Assembly (NCBI GenBank): GCA_036732755.1
Contig: DAINBU010000009.1
Coordinates: 8,099 to 72,098 of the forward strand
DNA: 64,000 nt
Direction of reading: 5' to 3'
Source of the DNA: DASRRB01 sp036732755
Lineage (GTDB): Bacteria; Planctomycetota; B15-G4; SIAN01
The notes beneath the pieces were generated by a model that was given only the letters and a program-made list of their open reading frames with translations, did not search any database and was not told the DNA's origin. A program made the position numbers and the translations under genes. Below are positions 34,498 through 48,290 of this stretch, in pieces; within the stretch, counting starts at the first letter, position 1; each line of letters begins with the position of its first letter.

Positions 34498-35208
34498 TCA
34501 GGGGTTGGTTCCGAAGATGGGCATCCGGCCGGGCATCAGGTGCTGCCACACCGCGTCGGTCCCGGAATAGATCGCGTGCATCACGGGATCCAGGGTGCCG
34601 CGCACCATGAGGACGATCAGGAGGACGATCCCGAACTGGCCGAACGAATAGAACGCATTCCGCACCGGCGCCGGCAGGAAGAACCCGAGCACGCGGTGCC
34701 CGTCCAGCGGCGGCACCGGCAGCATGTTGAAGATGGCCAGCATGAGGTTCAGCCGGATCGCGTCGATGAAGATGATCGACGAAATCGCGTACGTTGGGAC
34801 GTGCCTCACCTCGATGTGAAACCAGTAGGCACAGGTGAAGAACAGGGCGAGCACGACGTTCATGGCCGGGCCGGCGACCGACGTGAGCATCAGGTCGCGC
34901 ACCGGGCTGCGCATGTTCGCGGGGACCACGGGGACCGGCTTCGCCGCGGCGAAATAGATCGCCGAGCTCGCGGTGAAGAAGATGAAGTAGATCGGCAGGA
35001 CGACGGTGAAGATCGGGTGGAGGTGCGGGAGCGGGTTGAGCGTCAGGCGGCCGAGGTCCTTCGCGGTGGTGTCGCCGAGCTTGGTCGCGCTCCACGCATG
35101 GCCGTACTCGTGGAACGCGAGCGAGACGATCAGCACCACGAAGTAGAAGCACTTCCGGGAGAACTCCTCGGTCATCCACGGCTCCGGGAGCATCCAGGAA
35201 GCGAGCAT
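34498..35208 (-). CDS. Site-2 protease-like membrane metalloprotease (M50)
   Basis: The 236-residue integral membrane protein carries the zinc motif HEYGH at residues 33-37 within the first transmembrane helix and the second motif NMLPVPPLDGHR near 160-172 that supplies the third ligand. Four to six hydrophobic segments are visible. It belongs to the short S2P-M50 subgroup common in bacteria, lacking PDZ domains, whose substrates are mostly unknown. It is upstream of scpA (7 bases) and divergent from kdsD, with 56 bases between the starts. Confidence 0.92.
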   Translation of the reverse strand: MLASWMLPEPWMTEEFSRKCFYFVVLIVSLAFHEYGHAWSATKLGDTTAKDLGRLTLNPLPHLHPIFTVVLPIYFIFFTASSAIYFAAAKPVPVVPANMRSPVRDLMLTSVAGPAMNVVLALFFTCAYWFHIEVRHVPTYAISSIIFIDAIRLNLMLAIFNMLPVPPLDGHRVLGFFLPAPVRNAFYSFGQFGIVLLIVLMVRGTLDPVMHAIYSGTDAVWQHLMPGRMPIFGTNP

Positions 35209-35264
35209 GGCGGGGTACGATACTCGTCGGTCTCGCGTCTCGAACGGGGGGGACGACGCCGCAC

Positions 35265-36386
35265 GTGAATCCGCGCAAGGACTCCGCGAAGTCCAGGAAC
35301 GCGTCCGCTGCCAGGCCCACGGCAGCCCCGGCTCCGTCCGCTCCCGCGCGCGCTCCCGTTCCGGCGCACCCCGGATCGGAGGGCGGCGAGCTGCTGCGTG
35401 ACGCGCAGGACGCGCTGCGGCAGTGCGGCACGGCCATCTCGAAGCTCGCCGAGGCGATGCCGCCGAAATTCCTCGCGGCGGCCGAGCTGCTGCGCGACTG
35501 CAAAGGGATGGTGGTCGTCACCGGCATCGGCAAGGCCGGGCTGATCGGCGCCAAGGTGTCGGCCACGCTCGCCTCGACCGGGACGCGCTCGCTCTTCCTC
35601 CATCCCGGCGAAGCCGTGCACGGCGACCTCGGCCGCATCTACCACGAAGACGTGGTGCTCGCGCTCTCGTTCAGCGGCGCGACGCACGAGATGCTGCGGC
35701 TGCTCGACCCGCTGCGCAGCATCGGCGCGCGCATGGTCGCGATCACCGGCGCTCCCGACAGTCCGCTCGGGCGCCACGCCGACCTCGTGCTCGACGTCGG
35801 CAAGCCGGTCGAGGCGTGCCCGCTCGGGCTCGCGCCGACCACTTCGACGTCGGTGATGCTCGCGATCGGCGACGCGCTCGCGCTCACCGTCATGCGCATG
35901 AAGCGGTTCACGAAGGAGGACTTCGCGCGCTTCCACCCGGCGGGCGCGCTCGGGCGCAAGCTCCTGAAGGTCGGCGACCTGATGCGCAAGGGGCGCGAGA
36001 GCCCGACGGTGCCGTCGGGCGCGCCGATCCTCGACGCGCTCCAGGCGATGACCGAGACGCGCGCCGGCGCGGTGACGATCGTCGACGGGGAGGGGCGCGC
36101 GATCGGCTTCTGGACCGACGGCGACCTGCGCCGGACCGTGCTGAATCATTTCGATGCCGGGCCCTTCGACCTCTCCCGGCACGTGATCGACGAGGTGATG
36201 ACGCGCAAGCCGACGACGATCGGCGCACACCGCCTCGCGAGCGAGGCGTTCCGCCTGATGAAGGAGCGCGGCTTCGACCAGATCCTCGTCGTCGACGAGC
36301 GCGGCCGCGCCGTCGGCCTGCTCGACGTGCAGGACCGGCCGGTCGACCTCTTCGACACGCCCGAACCGCCGGCGGGCTCCTCGTGA
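35265..36386 (+). CDS. kdsD: Arabinose-5-phosphate isomerase
   Basis: A SIS domain (about residues 75-205: VVVTGIGKAGLIGAKVSATLASTGTRS, HPGEAVHGDLG, LSFSGATHEM) is followed by two CBS domains (245-365), the normal KdsD architecture. It interconverts ribulose-5-phosphate and arabinose-5-phosphate for Kdo. GTG start at 35265 with a 35-residue Pro/Ala-rich N-terminal extension. The stop overlaps the kdsC GTG by four bases. Presence of this pathway supports an LPS-containing outer membrane. Confidence 0.94.
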   Translation: MNPRKDSAKSRNASAARPTAAPAPSAPARAPVPAHPGSEGGELLRDAQDALRQCGTAISKLAEAMPPKFLAAAELLRDCKGMVVVTGIGKAGLIGAKVSATLASTGTRSLFLHPGEAVHGDLGRIYHEDVVLALSFSGATHEMLRLLDPLRSIGARMVAITGAPDSPLGRHADLVLDVGKPVEACPLGLAPTTSTSVMLAIGDALALTVMRMKRFTKEDFARFHPAGALGRKLLKVGDLMRKGRESPTVPSGAPILDALQAMTETRAGAVTIVDGEGRAIGFWTDGDLRRTVLNHFDAGPFDLSRHVIDEVMTRKPTTIGAHRLASEAFRLMKERGFDQILVVDERGRAVGLLDVQDRPVDLFDTPEPPAGSS

Positions 36387-36985
36387 AAGACGTGAACGAC
36401 GAAGACGAGAGCGAGCCGAAGGCGCGGCGCGGCGCGAAGAAGGGCAAGGCGCGCGCGCCGCTGGTCGCACGCATCAAGCGGCTGCAGCTGATCGCCATGG
36501 ACGTCGACGGCGTGCTGACCGACGGCACGATCCTCCTCTCGCCGAGCGGCGAGGAGCTCAAGGGCTTCTCCTCGCGCGACGGCATCGGGCTCAAGTGCCT
36601 GCACCTGGCCGGGCTCGACTCGGCGTTCGTCACGGCGCGCGGCTCGCCGGCCGTCGAGCAGCGCGCGCGCGAGCTCGGCGTGCGCTACGTCGTGCTCAAC
36701 TCGAAGAACAAGGGCGAGGCGCTCCGGCAGCTGTGCACGCGGCGCGGCATCGGGCTCGACGAAGCGGCGTTCATCGGCGACGACCTCCAGGACCTCTCGG
36801 CGATGGCGCTGGCCGGCGTCGCCGTCACGGTGCGCGACGCTCCGCGGGAAGTTCGCGCGCGCGCCGACGTCATCACGGAGGCGCGCGGCGGCGAAGGCGC
36901 GGTCCGCGAGGCGATCGACCGCATCCTCAAGGCGCAAGGGAAGTTCGAAGCCGTGGTGAAGCACTTCCTCGATCAGGCGTCCTGA
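36383..36985 (+). CDS. kdsC: Kdo-8-phosphate phosphatase
   Basis: HAD-superfamily phosphatase with the KdsC signature AMDVDGVLTDGTI (Asp40 and Asp42 as nucleophile and acid/base), VTARGSPAVEQRARELG and GDDLQDLSAMALAGVAV. It removes phosphate from Kdo-8-phosphate. The GTG at 36383 overlaps the kdsD stop as GTGA, fixing the start; a 30-residue charged N-terminal segment precedes the domain. The next gene, an LptC-like giant, begins 21 bases later, so the cluster resembles the kdsD-kdsC-lptC order of Proteobacteria. Confidence 0.94.
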   Translation: MKDVNDEDESEPKARRGAKKGKARAPLVARIKRLQLIAMDVDGVLTDGTILLSPSGEELKGFSSRDGIGLKCLHLAGLDSAFVTARGSPAVEQRARELGVRYVVLNSKNKGEALRQLCTRRGIGLDEAAFIGDDLQDLSAMALAGVAVTVRDAPREVRARADVITEARGGEGAVREAIDRILKAQGKFEAVVKHFLDQAS

Positions 36986-37006
36986 CCGCGCCGGTACCCT
37001 TCCTCC

Positions 37007-40000
37007 ATGAAGCGGCTCATCCTCTTCGTGAGCATCTTCGGCGTGGGCCTCTTGGTCCTCGTGGTGCTGCTCGGTCCCGACCGCCTGTGGCGCCGCACCA
37101 AGGCGCCGACGATCCGTTCGGAGAACCTCCCCGCATCGCCCGGCGCGCTCCCCTTCTCGGAGCAGGGACAGGGGCGCCGCATCGGCGTCGGCATGCGCGG
37201 CGCGTTCACGCTCCCGCTCGGCTGGCGCAGCGTGAAGCAGGCCGACGGCACGACGCAGCGCTTCAAGGTCGTGCAGCTCAAGGGCGCCAACAGCGAGCCG
37301 TACGCCGGCGGCATCCACCTCGTGAAGCCGGTGCTCGAGGCGTTCCCGGGCAACGCCGACGACGAGGCGCCGATCCGCCGGGTGTCGGCGACCGCGGGCG
37401 AGCTCGAGACGCGCGGCGACCTGCGCACGCTCACGGAGAACTTCCAGGCCAAGCGCGACCTGCGGTCGCTGACGCTCGGCCCCGACGTCCGCCTCGAGGC
37501 GTACGGCGAGGACGGCCGCGTCGTGATGACGCTCGACACGACGCGCCTCGAGGTCCCGCCGACGCCGGAGGGCGTGGCGGGCGACGTCGACCCCGACTTC
37601 CTCTTCCCGCGCCTCGTCGGCCCCGAGCCGGTGCACGTCTTCTCGACCGAGCCCCCCTTCGACCTGCACGCGGCCGGCTTCACGATGCTGCGCTTCGACG
37701 GCCGCCTCGAGCTCGCCGGCCCGATCGACCTCGTGTCGGGCGACCTGCACGTGAAGAGCACCGGCGGCGCGACCTTCGTCCGGCGCGTCGAGCCGGGCGA
37801 GGCGAAGGGCGGCAGCGGGCGCGGCGAAGACGCCGCCGGGATCGAGGAGGGCGTGCAGTCGATCGGCCCGGGCACGCTCACCTTCGAGCGCGACGTCGAC
37901 GTGCGCCAGCGCGACGCGGACGGCGGCGAGCGCTGGATGAAGACCGACGTGGTCGCGCTCGAGCTGGCGCGCGCGGAGGCGCCGGCGGCCGGCGCTACGG
38001 CGCCCTCGACCGGCGCCGCGGCGCCCGCGAGCGACGCGAAGGGGCTCGTCGTGAAGCGCGTCGAGGCGGGCGGCCGCGACGGCACCGTCGAGTTCGGGCT
38101 GCTCGGCGGCACCGGCGTCGCGCGCCACGTGACGCGCGACGGCGACGCGATCACGCTCGAAGGGCCGCTCCACCTGGACGGCCTCGCGGTGGGCGAGGGC
38201 GGGGATGCGCGTATCGTCTCGCTGCGCGCCAAGACGCGGCTCGAATTGACGCCCCTCGCGGCGGCCGACGGGACGCCGGCGCGCTGGCGCGCCGTCCTCT
38301 CCGGCGACGCCCACGCGACGTCGGTCGCGGCCGGCGACTCCCACGCGGCCTCGGGCGCGGTCGGCGAGACGATCGACGCCGACGCCGACACGATCACCGC
38401 CGTGCTCGTCGCGCGCGGCGCTCCGGCGAAGGGCGGCGCGGCGCCGACGTCCGGCCTCGACCTCGAATCGCTCGGGCTCGACGGCAGCGCGCGCGTCGAC
38501 CTGCACGGCCGCGGCAAGGCGCGCGCGCAGAAGATCACGCTCGAAAGCGGCGGCCAGCAGGCGCACCTCGAAGGCGACGCCGAGGTGGTGACCGAGCGCG
38601 GCACGCTGCGCGGCCCCGTGATCGACCTCGACACTCCGAAGGGTGCACCGCTTCACGTCATCGTGCCGGTGCTGGCGCCCAGCGACCTGGCGCTCCCGCC
38701 CGGCACCGCGTGGTTCGGGACGGCGGCGTCGGACGCGACCGCGCCGGGGATCGAGCGGCGCATCGAGCTCGAGCCGATCGCGCCGGCGCGCCTCGAGATC
38801 CGCGGCGACGAGATGCACGTGAAGGGGCGCACGCGCGTCAGGGTCTTCGAGCTCCCCGCGGCGCCGGACGGCGGCGCGGAGAAGAAGAAGATCGAGATCG
38901 TCCGCCTCGCCGCCGACCAGATCGACGTCTGGCCCGTCGCGGACGGGGCGACGGCAAAGGGCGGCGCGACGAAGACGCCGCCGCAGATCGAGGCGACGGG
39001 CGACGTCGACGCCTTCGACTTCCGCGACGACGATCCCGACGGTCCCGGCCCCCACCTCCACCTGCTCGCGGCGCACGCGCGCACCGAGTTCAGGCCCGAC
39101 GGGAGCGGCGGCGGCGAGCGCCACCTGCTGCTCGACGGCGTGCCAGGGACGCCGGCGGTCGGAACGCTGCCGGTCGAGCTCGACGCGGTCCTGGGAAGCT
39201 CGTCGAAGGAGAGGGCGTCGCTCACGATCGCCGCGGCGCACCTCGACTTCGACATCGACACGCGGCGCATCGTCGCCGACGACGGCGCGCAGCGCGTCGC
39301 CGCGACGATCCCCGAGTCGCTGGTCGCGCCGGTGCTGCCGCCGGGCTTCGGCGAGCTGCCCGGCGCGGCGGACAAGAACAAGGGCGCGCCCGACCCGGCC
39401 GCGCTCGCCGCGCTCAAGCCGCTGCGTTTCTACGCCGAGCACGTCGAGATCACGCCGCCGCAGCCGGGCGAGCCGAAGCCGGCGGGGCCGGAGCCGAAGC
39501 TCCTCCAGGGCCTGCCGGCGACGAGCCCGTTCGCGCGCGCGCTCGTCACGGCCCACGGCCGCATCCACGCCGAACGGCCGAGCGACCGCTCCTCGTTCGA
39601 CGCGCTGACGCTGCGCTTCGACCTCGCGCGCGGCCTCGCGCACATCGCCGGCAGCGCCGAGCAGCCGGTCGTGCTGCAGCGCACGCGCGCCGACCTCGAG
39701 GGCGCCGTCGACCGCATCGTCACGGAGTGGATCGACGTGAGCCCGACGCGCGAGGGGCGGCCGCGCATCCAGCTCCACGCGCGCAAGGACCTCCCCGTCG
39801 TCGTCCTCTATCCATCGCGCCCGTCGGAGGACGGCAAGCCGCCGCGGCGGCTGCGCGTCGAGCTCAGCTGCTCCGACCCGCCCGAGCTCGTCGACCAGCA
39901 CCTGCTGCTCACCGGCGGCGTCGACACCTGGATCTTCGACGAGGCGGCCGAGGCGGCGGCGGCCCCGCGCGGGCCGTTCACCGCGGCGCCGCGCCCCGCC

Positions 40001-40390
40001 GAGCCCGACCGCGCGCACATCCGCTCCGAGCGCGTCGAGCTGATCCTGTCGCGGCCGATCGGCGAGCGCGTCGCCGGCGAGGCGGGCCCGGCGCTGGTGC
40101 GCCTCAGCGCGCAGGGGCGCGTCCACCTCGACTACGGCGAGTATCACGCGGTCGGCGCGCTGCTCACCTACGAGTTCGCGGGCAGCGAGCTCGTGCTGAA
40201 GCAGGGGGCGGAGCGCTGCCAGATGCTCGCCGCGGACGCCGACGGCGCGTGGCACGCGACCGCCGACTTCCAGCGCCTCTCGATCGCGCCGGTCGAGGCG
40301 GCGCTCCGGCCGAGGAGCGACCCCGACCGCCTCGTGCGCGCGCACTTCGAGGACTTCCGTCTCCTGCTCGAGGCGCCGAATGGACGCTGA
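37007..40390 (+). CDS. Giant LptC/LptA-like LPS-transport protein
   Basis: The 1127-residue product starts with one transmembrane helix (residues 3-23, RLILFVSIFGVGLLVLVVLL) like LptC. The rest is a long periplasmic chain with recurring OstA/LptA-like beta segments, such as FGLLGGTGVARHVTRDGDAI, ARAQKITLESGGQQAHLEGDAEVV and RLSAQGRVHLDYGEYHAVGA. The last is the characteristic LptA-type strand pattern next to the C-terminus. LptC is normally about 190 residues and LptA about 185. The gene lies directly after kdsC and overlaps the LptD-like gene by 11 bases. It probably carries LPS across the periplasm, possibly as one continuous bridge. Homology calls here are by pattern only. Confidence 0.68.
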   Translation: MKRLILFVSIFGVGLLVLVVLLGPDRLWRRTKAPTIRSENLPASPGALPFSEQGQGRRIGVGMRGAFTLPLGWRSVKQADGTTQRFKVVQLKGANSEPYAGGIHLVKPVLEAFPGNADDEAPIRRVSATAGELETRGDLRTLTENFQAKRDLRSLTLGPDVRLEAYGEDGRVVMTLDTTRLEVPPTPEGVAGDVDPDFLFPRLVGPEPVHVFSTEPPFDLHAAGFTMLRFDGRLELAGPIDLVSGDLHVKSTGGATFVRRVEPGEAKGGSGRGEDAAGIEEGVQSIGPGTLTFERDVDVRQRDADGGERWMKTDVVALELARAEAPAAGATAPSTGAAAPASDAKGLVVKRVEAGGRDGTVEFGLLGGTGVARHVTRDGDAITLEGPLHLDGLAVGEGGDARIVSLRAKTRLELTPLAAADGTPARWRAVLSGDAHATSVAAGDSHAASGAVGETIDADADTITAVLVARGAPAKGGAAPTSGLDLESLGLDGSARVDLHGRGKARAQKITLESGGQQAHLEGDAEVVTERGTLRGPVIDLDTPKGAPLHVIVPVLAPSDLALPPGTAWFGTAASDATAPGIERRIELEPIAPARLEIRGDEMHVKGRTRVRVFELPAAPDGGAEKKKIEIVRLAADQIDVWPVADGATAKGGATKTPPQIEATGDVDAFDFRDDDPDGPGPHLHLLAAHARTEFRPDGSGGGERHLLLDGVPGTPAVGTLPVELDAVLGSSSKERASLTIAAAHLDFDIDTRRIVADDGAQRVAATIPESLVAPVLPPGFGELPGAADKNKGAPDPAALAALKPLRFYAEHVEITPPQPGEPKPAGPEPKLLQGLPATSPFARALVTAHGRIHAERPSDRSSFDALTLRFDLARGLAHIAGSAEQPVVLQRTRADLEGAVDRIVTEWIDVSPTREGRPRIQLHARKDLPVVVLYPSRPSEDGKPPRRLRVELSCSDPPELVDQHLLLTGGVDTWIFDEAAEAAAAPRGPFTAAPRPAEPDRAHIRSERVELILSRPIGERVAGEAGPALVRLSAQGRVHLDYGEYHAVGALLTYEFAGSELVLKQGAERCQMLAADADGAWHATADFQRLSIAPVEAALRPRSDPDRLVRAHFEDFRLLLEAPNGR

Positions 40391-42950
40391 GTGCGGCGTC
40401 GCGCCCCACCCCCTCCGGTGCGGCGCGACGCGGCTCGGTCCGCTCTCCCTCGCCGTCGCTCTCCTCGCGGCGCCGCTGCACGCGCAGGACGCGCCGGCGC
40501 CGCCGAACGCGCCGGTGATGACCAACTCGCGCATCAGCTACGAGCAGACGGCGCAGGGCGACGAGATCGTCTTCTACGCCGAGGACGTCCACATCGTCCT
40601 CGCCGCGCGCGACTTCGAGCTGTGGGCCGACCACGCGGTGCTGTGGGGCGACAAGGACCTCTTGAAGCTGATCCAGGGCGGCGACCGCGGCAAGAAGGGC
40701 GATCCGCTGCACGCCGGCCCGACGATCCCCGGCGCGCCCGACCAGCCGCCGCTGCGCGCGCCGCTCGCCGACGACCCGGCGACGGTGATCCAGTCGTCGC
40801 TGCGCGAGATCTACGCGGAGGGCCACGTCCACTTCCGCGAGGGCAAGGAGAAGGTCGTCTTCGCCGAGCGCTTCTACCAGCACCTCTTCGAGCAGCGCGG
40901 CATCGTCGTCGACTGCGACCTGATGGCGCTGGCGCGCTACCGGCCGGAGAAGCCCGACCTGCACTATCCGCTCGGCGACCCGGCGCGCGAGCCGTCGCTG
41001 GTGCCGCTGCGCGTGCGCGCGGCCGCGCTGCGCACGCTCGGCCCGAAGGAGGTCGCGGCCAACGACGCGCAGTTCACGACCTGCCGCTACGGCAACCCCC
41101 ACTACCACGTCGCCGCCTCCTCCGTCGACGTCCGCGTCGAGACCGACGAGGAGATGCAGGAGTCGCCGATCGCCGAGCTCTCCGGCGCGACGCTCGACTG
41201 GGAGGACGTCCCGGTCCTGCCGCTGCCCGGCTTCTCCGCGCGCCTCGACGAGGGCGAGTCGCTGCCGCTGCAGCGCGTCCGGGCCGGCCACTCCGACCGC
41301 TACGGCGGCTTCCTGCAGACGCAGTGGGGCAGCGACATGCCGGCGCTGGCGCGGAAGTTCCAGGACGAGTTCGGGCTGCAGAAGCCGCTGCGGCTCGGCT
41401 GGAACGCCGACGTCGACGGCTACACGGAGCGCGGCGTCGGGCTCGGCTCGTCGTTCCGCTGGAGGGAGGGCGACAAGCGGCAGACGGTCGACTTCGGAGA
41501 GATCGGCGGGTACTGGATCCGCGACCACGCCGACCAGGACCAGGAGACGGACCACGTCATCGACGAGCCCGACCGCGGGCGCGCCTGGTTCAAGAACCGC
41601 TGGACGCCGGCCGAGTTCTGGCGGCTCGACACCGAGGCGGCGTGGTACTCCGATCCCGGCTTCCAGCCCGAGTACTTCGAGCGCGAATTCAAGGAGGAGA
41701 AGGAGCCGGAGAACTACGCGCACCTGACGCGGCAGGAGGGGACGGGGCGGCTCAGCTTCCTCTACCTGAACCGCGTCAACGAATGGCAGACGCAGCAGGA
41801 GTCGCTGCCGAGCGGCGCCTTCGACCAGGTCGGCGAGCCGCTCGCGAAGATCCCGCTGCCGGAGTTCCTCGAGCGCGGCGGCAACCCCAACTACCTGGTG
41901 CTCTCCGACTTCACGAGCGTCGGCAACTTCCGCGACCAGTTCGCCGACGACACGCTGCAGCCGGCGCAGCGCGTCGTGCGCGCCGACACCGAGATCGAGC
42001 TCTCCACCTCGCTGCCGGTCGGGCCGCTGCAGTTCCGGCCGTTCACGTCGGGGCGCTTCACCGGCTGGGACCGCAACGCACTCGACGACGGCAATACCGG
42101 CCGCGCCGCCGGGACCTGGGGCTGGCGCGGCGAATTCCTGCTGCACCGCGACTTCGACGCGTGGTCGCCGGCGCTGGGCATCGACGGTCTGCGCCACGTC
42201 ATGCTCTTCGAGACCGACTACGTGAACGTCTACGACGTCTCGAAGGACCCCGCCGAGCTGGTCCCGATCGACGACACCGAGTCGTTCGACGTGAAGGAGA
42301 CCTACCTGCTCGCCGTGCGGCAGCGCCTGCAGACGCACCGCGAGTACCGGGACGACCGCGGCCGGCCCACGATCGAGACGGTGAGCGTGATCGACCTCGA
42401 CGTCGAGCTGCCGCTCTACCCCCACGCCGAGCGCGACAACCCGGTCACGACGCCGACCGGCGTCGAGGGGCGCACGGCCGGCCCGCTCCACGGCGAGCTC
42501 CACGCGCGTCCCGAGTTCTCGCCGAGCTGGCTCAAGCGGACCGCGTTCTTCGCGGAGGTCGACTGGAACCTCTACGAACACCGCTTCGAGAGCTCCGACA
42601 TCGGCGTCGCGCTCGAGCCGCGGAGCGACTGGGTGACGATCGTGAGCTGGCGGACGACACGCGGGCTCTCGCGCACTCTCACCGGCGAGATCGACTACCG
42701 CCTCACCGACAAGTGGTCGATCGCGGCGCTCGAGCAGTACGACTTCTTCGTCGGATCGGGGCTCGAGTACCGCTATGAGCTGCGCCGCATCGGCGACGAC
42801 TTCACCTTCGCGGTCGGCTTCGGGCACGACAGCGGGTCGGGCGACACGTCGCTCACCTTCTCGATCTACCCGTCGTTCTTCGGCGGCCGCAGCCGCCACA
42901 GCTTCGTCGGCGGGCGCGGCGACACCCCCGGCCTCGACCCGAACTTCTGA
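40380..42950 (+). CDS. lptD: LptD-like outer-membrane LPS assembly protein
   Basis: An 856-residue protein with a signal peptide (LAVALLAAPLHAQ), an N-terminal OstA-like domain (ISYEQTAQGDEIVFYAEDVHIVL, DFELWADHAVLWGDK), and a C-terminal beta-barrel rich in alternating aromatic strands (RTAFFAEVDWNLYEHRFES, ALEQYDFFVGSGLEYRYELRR). This is the LptD layout. The typical disulfide-forming cysteines are few (Cys near 180 and 230). The start overlaps the stop of the LptC/LptA-like gene. The barrel C-terminus (GRGDTPGLDPNF) ends in Phe, as many outer-membrane proteins do. Confidence 0.85.
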   Translation: MDAECGVAPHPLRCGATRLGPLSLAVALLAAPLHAQDAPAPPNAPVMTNSRISYEQTAQGDEIVFYAEDVHIVLAARDFELWADHAVLWGDKDLLKLIQGGDRGKKGDPLHAGPTIPGAPDQPPLRAPLADDPATVIQSSLREIYAEGHVHFREGKEKVVFAERFYQHLFEQRGIVVDCDLMALARYRPEKPDLHYPLGDPAREPSLVPLRVRAAALRTLGPKEVAANDAQFTTCRYGNPHYHVAASSVDVRVETDEEMQESPIAELSGATLDWEDVPVLPLPGFSARLDEGESLPLQRVRAGHSDRYGGFLQTQWGSDMPALARKFQDEFGLQKPLRLGWNADVDGYTERGVGLGSSFRWREGDKRQTVDFGEIGGYWIRDHADQDQETDHVIDEPDRGRAWFKNRWTPAEFWRLDTEAAWYSDPGFQPEYFEREFKEEKEPENYAHLTRQEGTGRLSFLYLNRVNEWQTQQESLPSGAFDQVGEPLAKIPLPEFLERGGNPNYLVLSDFTSVGNFRDQFADDTLQPAQRVVRADTEIELSTSLPVGPLQFRPFTSGRFTGWDRNALDDGNTGRAAGTWGWRGEFLLHRDFDAWSPALGIDGLRHVMLFETDYVNVYDVSKDPAELVPIDDTESFDVKETYLLAVRQRLQTHREYRDDRGRPTIETVSVIDLDVELPLYPHAERDNPVTTPTGVEGRTAGPLHGELHARPEFSPSWLKRTAFFAEVDWNLYEHRFESSDIGVALEPRSDWVTIVSWRTTRGLSRTLTGEIDYRLTDKWSIAALEQYDFFVGSGLEYRYELRRIGDDFTFAVGFGHDSGSGDTSLTFSIYPSFFGGRSRHSFVGGRGDTPGLDPNF

Positions 42951-43095
42951 CCCCGCGCCGCGGGCCCGCATCACGCGCGCGAACCGGCCGCGCTTTCACG
43001 GCGCGGCGGCTCCGGCTCGGCGCTGCGCGGGGCGGGGCCCGGCGGCGGGCGACCCGGGCCGGCGGCGCTAACATCCCACCCCCTCGCGCGCTCGC

Positions 43096-43137
43096 GGACG
43101 AAGTCCGGCGCACGCGCGCGAGGACGAAGTCCGGCGC
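43096..43137. repeat. Two GGACGAAGTCC hairpin repeats
   Basis: The 16-base unit GGACGAAGTCCGGCGC occurs at 43096-43111 and 43122-43137, period 26. GGAC and GTCC pair around GAA. They lie between lptD and tatA, and may be palindromic repeats or part of the tatA leader. The rest of this 211-base gap shows only GC-rich low-complexity sequence. Confidence 0.65.
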
Positions 43138-43161
43138 GCTGGATCCAATCGAGGTACTGCG

Positions 43162-43422
43162 ATGGTGCTCGGCTTCTTCAACATCGGCAACTCGGAGCTG
43201 CTGATCATCCTCGTGATCGCGCTGGTGCTCTTCGGCTCGCGCCTCCCCGACGTCGCGCGCTCGCTCGGCAAGTCGGTCAACAGCTTCAAGCGCGGCCTGA
43301 AGGACGTGGAGGACGAGCTCAACACGCCCGAGCCGCCGGCGACTCCGCCGAAGTCGCTCCCGACCCGCATCGAGACGCCCGCCGCGACGCCGGTCGAACG
43401 CGAGAAAACTCCGCAGGGCTGA
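43162..43422 (+). CDS. tatA: Twin-arginine translocase subunit TatA/TatE
   Basis: The 86-residue product has the TatA pattern: a short N-terminus, transmembrane helix at about 11-25 (SELLIILVIALVLF), the FG hinge, then an amphipathic helix (LPDVARSLGKSVNSFKRGLKDVEDEL) and a Pro/Thr-rich charged tail. TatA forms the pore for export of folded proteins. No tatB or tatC is next to it. The gene converges on the MshEN-domain gene, about 50 bases away. Confidence 0.95.
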   Translation: MVLGFFNIGNSELLIILVIALVLFGSRLPDVARSLGKSVNSFKRGLKDVEDELNTPEPPATPPKSLPTRIETPAATPVEREKTPQG

Positions 43423-43475
43423 TGCGACCTGCGATGCGGCGCCGACGAAGTAGATGAGGCCCCGCCGCCGCGTCG

Positions 43476-44006
43476 CTAGCCGAAGAGCTGGTCGAGTCGG
43501 CTGGCGACTTCCTTGCCGATGTCCTGCGGGGGGAACTTCTCCTGCAGGACATGATCGATGTCGGACTTGAGCGCGACGACGCACGCGACGCGCTTGCCGG
43601 TCTCGTTCTCGATCTCGGTCACGGTCGAAGCATCGAGGTCGCCGTAGGTCGCGATCACGAGGACCTCGCCGAAGACGTCGAGCGGCACGATCTTGTGCTG
43701 CATCAGGACGTTGGGCGGGAGGGTCGCGAGGACCTCCTTCGGCACCTGGTAGTTGCGCGGCGACAGGTAGGGCAGGCCGAGCTGGCGCACCAGCGCCTTC
43801 GCCATGTCGAACTCGGTGCAGAGGTCGCGAGCGAGGAGGATCTCGCCCACGCGCTCGCCGGTGACCTGGCTCTCCCTCACCACCTCCTCGAGCTGCTCGG
43901 CGGTGATGTACCCCTCCGCCCGCAGGACCTGGCCTGCGTTGAGGGACGTGATCTTGGAGGCGCTTCGCATCGGGGAGGAGGCTCCGTCGTCTCCACCGAT
44001 CGGCAC
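43476..44006 (-). CDS. Stand-alone MshEN/GspE N-terminal domain protein
   Basis: The product is a type II secretion/type IV pilus ATPase N-terminal domain (MshEN) without the ATPase. Features are LRAEGYITAEQLEEVVRESQ, VGEILLARDLCTEFDMAKALVRQLGLPYLS and VLMQHKIVPLDVFGEVLVIATY. Such domains bind c-di-GMP in some proteins, but the RLG-type contact residues are not obvious here. GTG start at 44006 or ATG at 43970, which would give 164 residues. It lies 54 bases downstream of gyrB on the same strand and converges on tatA. No secretion partner is nearby. Confidence 0.78.
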   Translation of the reverse strand: MPIGGDDGASSPMRSASKITSLNAGQVLRAEGYITAEQLEEVVRESQVTGERVGEILLARDLCTEFDMAKALVRQLGLPYLSPRNYQVPKEVLATLPPNVLMQHKIVPLDVFGEVLVIATYGDLDASTVTEIENETGKRVACVVALKSDIDHVLQEKFPPQDIGKEVASRLDQLFG

Positions 44007-44060
44007 GCCCCCCCACCCGACCTGAGTGCGAACTTCCTTCGGACCGCGGCGCCCGGCGAC

Positions 44061-48276
<4,216 letters not shown>

Positions 48277-48290
<14 letters not shown>

